DNA of 53,843 nt from Saccharofermentans sp. (GTDB taxonomy: Bacteria > Bacillota > Clostridia > Saccharofermentanales > Saccharofermentanaceae). The notes under the pieces were generated by a model. It did not search any database. It was not told the DNA's origin and saw nothing but the letters and a program-made list of their open reading frames with translations. Shown in pieces: positions 53,841 through 53,843 of this stretch. The stretch is taken from contig JAEFBA010000007.1 of assembly GCA_016292145.1 (NCBI GenBank), positions 1-53,843 on the forward strand, written 5' to 3'. A program made the translations under genes and the position numbers. Every line of letters starts with the position of its first letter. The first letter of the stretch is position 1.

Positions 53841-53843
53841 ATG
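53841..53843 (+). CDS. rpsM: Start codon of next gene, presumed ribosomal protein S13 (partial)
   Basis: Only the ATG is in the window, preceded by GGAGG (53828-53832). Gene order in the spc operon (infA-rpmJ-rpsM) makes S13 the expected product, but nothing of the protein can be read. Confidence 0.5.

Noticed and set aside
1..53843. tRNA, rRNA, insertion sequences or prophage genes
   Set aside because: No cloverleaf-like spacer, transposase, integrase or terminal repeats were found; spacers are mostly too short.

Overview
The window looks like a chromosomal segment of a Gram-positive anaerobe of the class Clostridia. The evidence is the strong AAGGAGG-type ribosome binding sites, HPr kinase, RapZ and WhiA, Trk-type potassium uptake, several lipobox lipoproteins and no outer-membrane genes. 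By eye GC is near one half over most of the window and clearly lower from about 49,560 to 53,390. A cellobiose phosphorylase next to a cellodextrin phosphorylase points to growth on cellulose breakdown products, as in rumen or gut Oscillospirales and Lachnospirales. The genus cannot be fixed from the sequence alone.

Layout. 1-3,410 (minus): a truncated beta-helix lipoprotein, a lipase-like hydrolase and an MFS transporter. 3,530-7,127 (plus): an unknown membrane protein, an Na/Pi cotransporter with a PhoU-like tail, and TrmL. 7,136-11,066 (minus): a polar amino acid ABC transporter whose binding protein appears circularly permuted, followed by two zinc-ribbon membrane proteins. 11,233-13,481 (plus): a saccharopine-dehydrogenase-like protein and a PAS-GGDEF diguanylate cyclase. 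13,632-16,289 (minus): a small membrane protein, a fused phosphopentomutase/deoxyribose-phosphate aldolase and a small lipoprotein. 16,378-17,496 (plus): a DEAD-box helicase. 17,526-22,574 (minus): a four-gene run of two CobW-type GTPases and TrkA-TrkH. 22,684-24,310 (plus): a tRNA-dihydrouridine synthase and a membrane protein. 24,731-25,702 (minus): a 2-hydroxyacid dehydrogenase. 25,806-29,557 (plus): a divergent CbiG-like protein and two lipoproteins, one of them a sugar-binding protein.

29,961-39,201 (plus) carries the two GH94 phosphorylases and then hprK-murB-rapZ-whiA. This puts cellodextrin breakdown beside the kinase that drives carbon catabolite control and beside cell-wall and cell-division genes. 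39,330-46,447 holds a membrane-anchored beta-propeller protein, two unknown proteins, a uridine-kinase-like enzyme, MetA, NnrD and alanine racemase.

46,548-53,843 is the distal part of the spc ribosomal-protein operon: secY-adk-map-infA, then rpmJ and a start codon that is probably rpsM. secY sits behind alr instead of rplO. Two AT-rich genes are inserted between infA and rpmJ: a CDP-glycerol glycerophosphotransferase-like protein, and a YidC-like membrane domain fused to a sulfatase/LTA-synthase-like domain. A consensus-like promoter restarts transcription before rpmJ, and a 222-nt leader with competing stems precedes the next gene.

The strongest candidates for something undescribed are the permuted binding protein, the YidC-sulfatase pair inside the ribosomal operon, the DeoB-DeoC fusion, the CobW/YcgQ-like fusion beside the potassium transporter, and the leader before the presumed rpsM. 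No tRNA, rRNA, CRISPR array, insertion sequence or prophage was seen.
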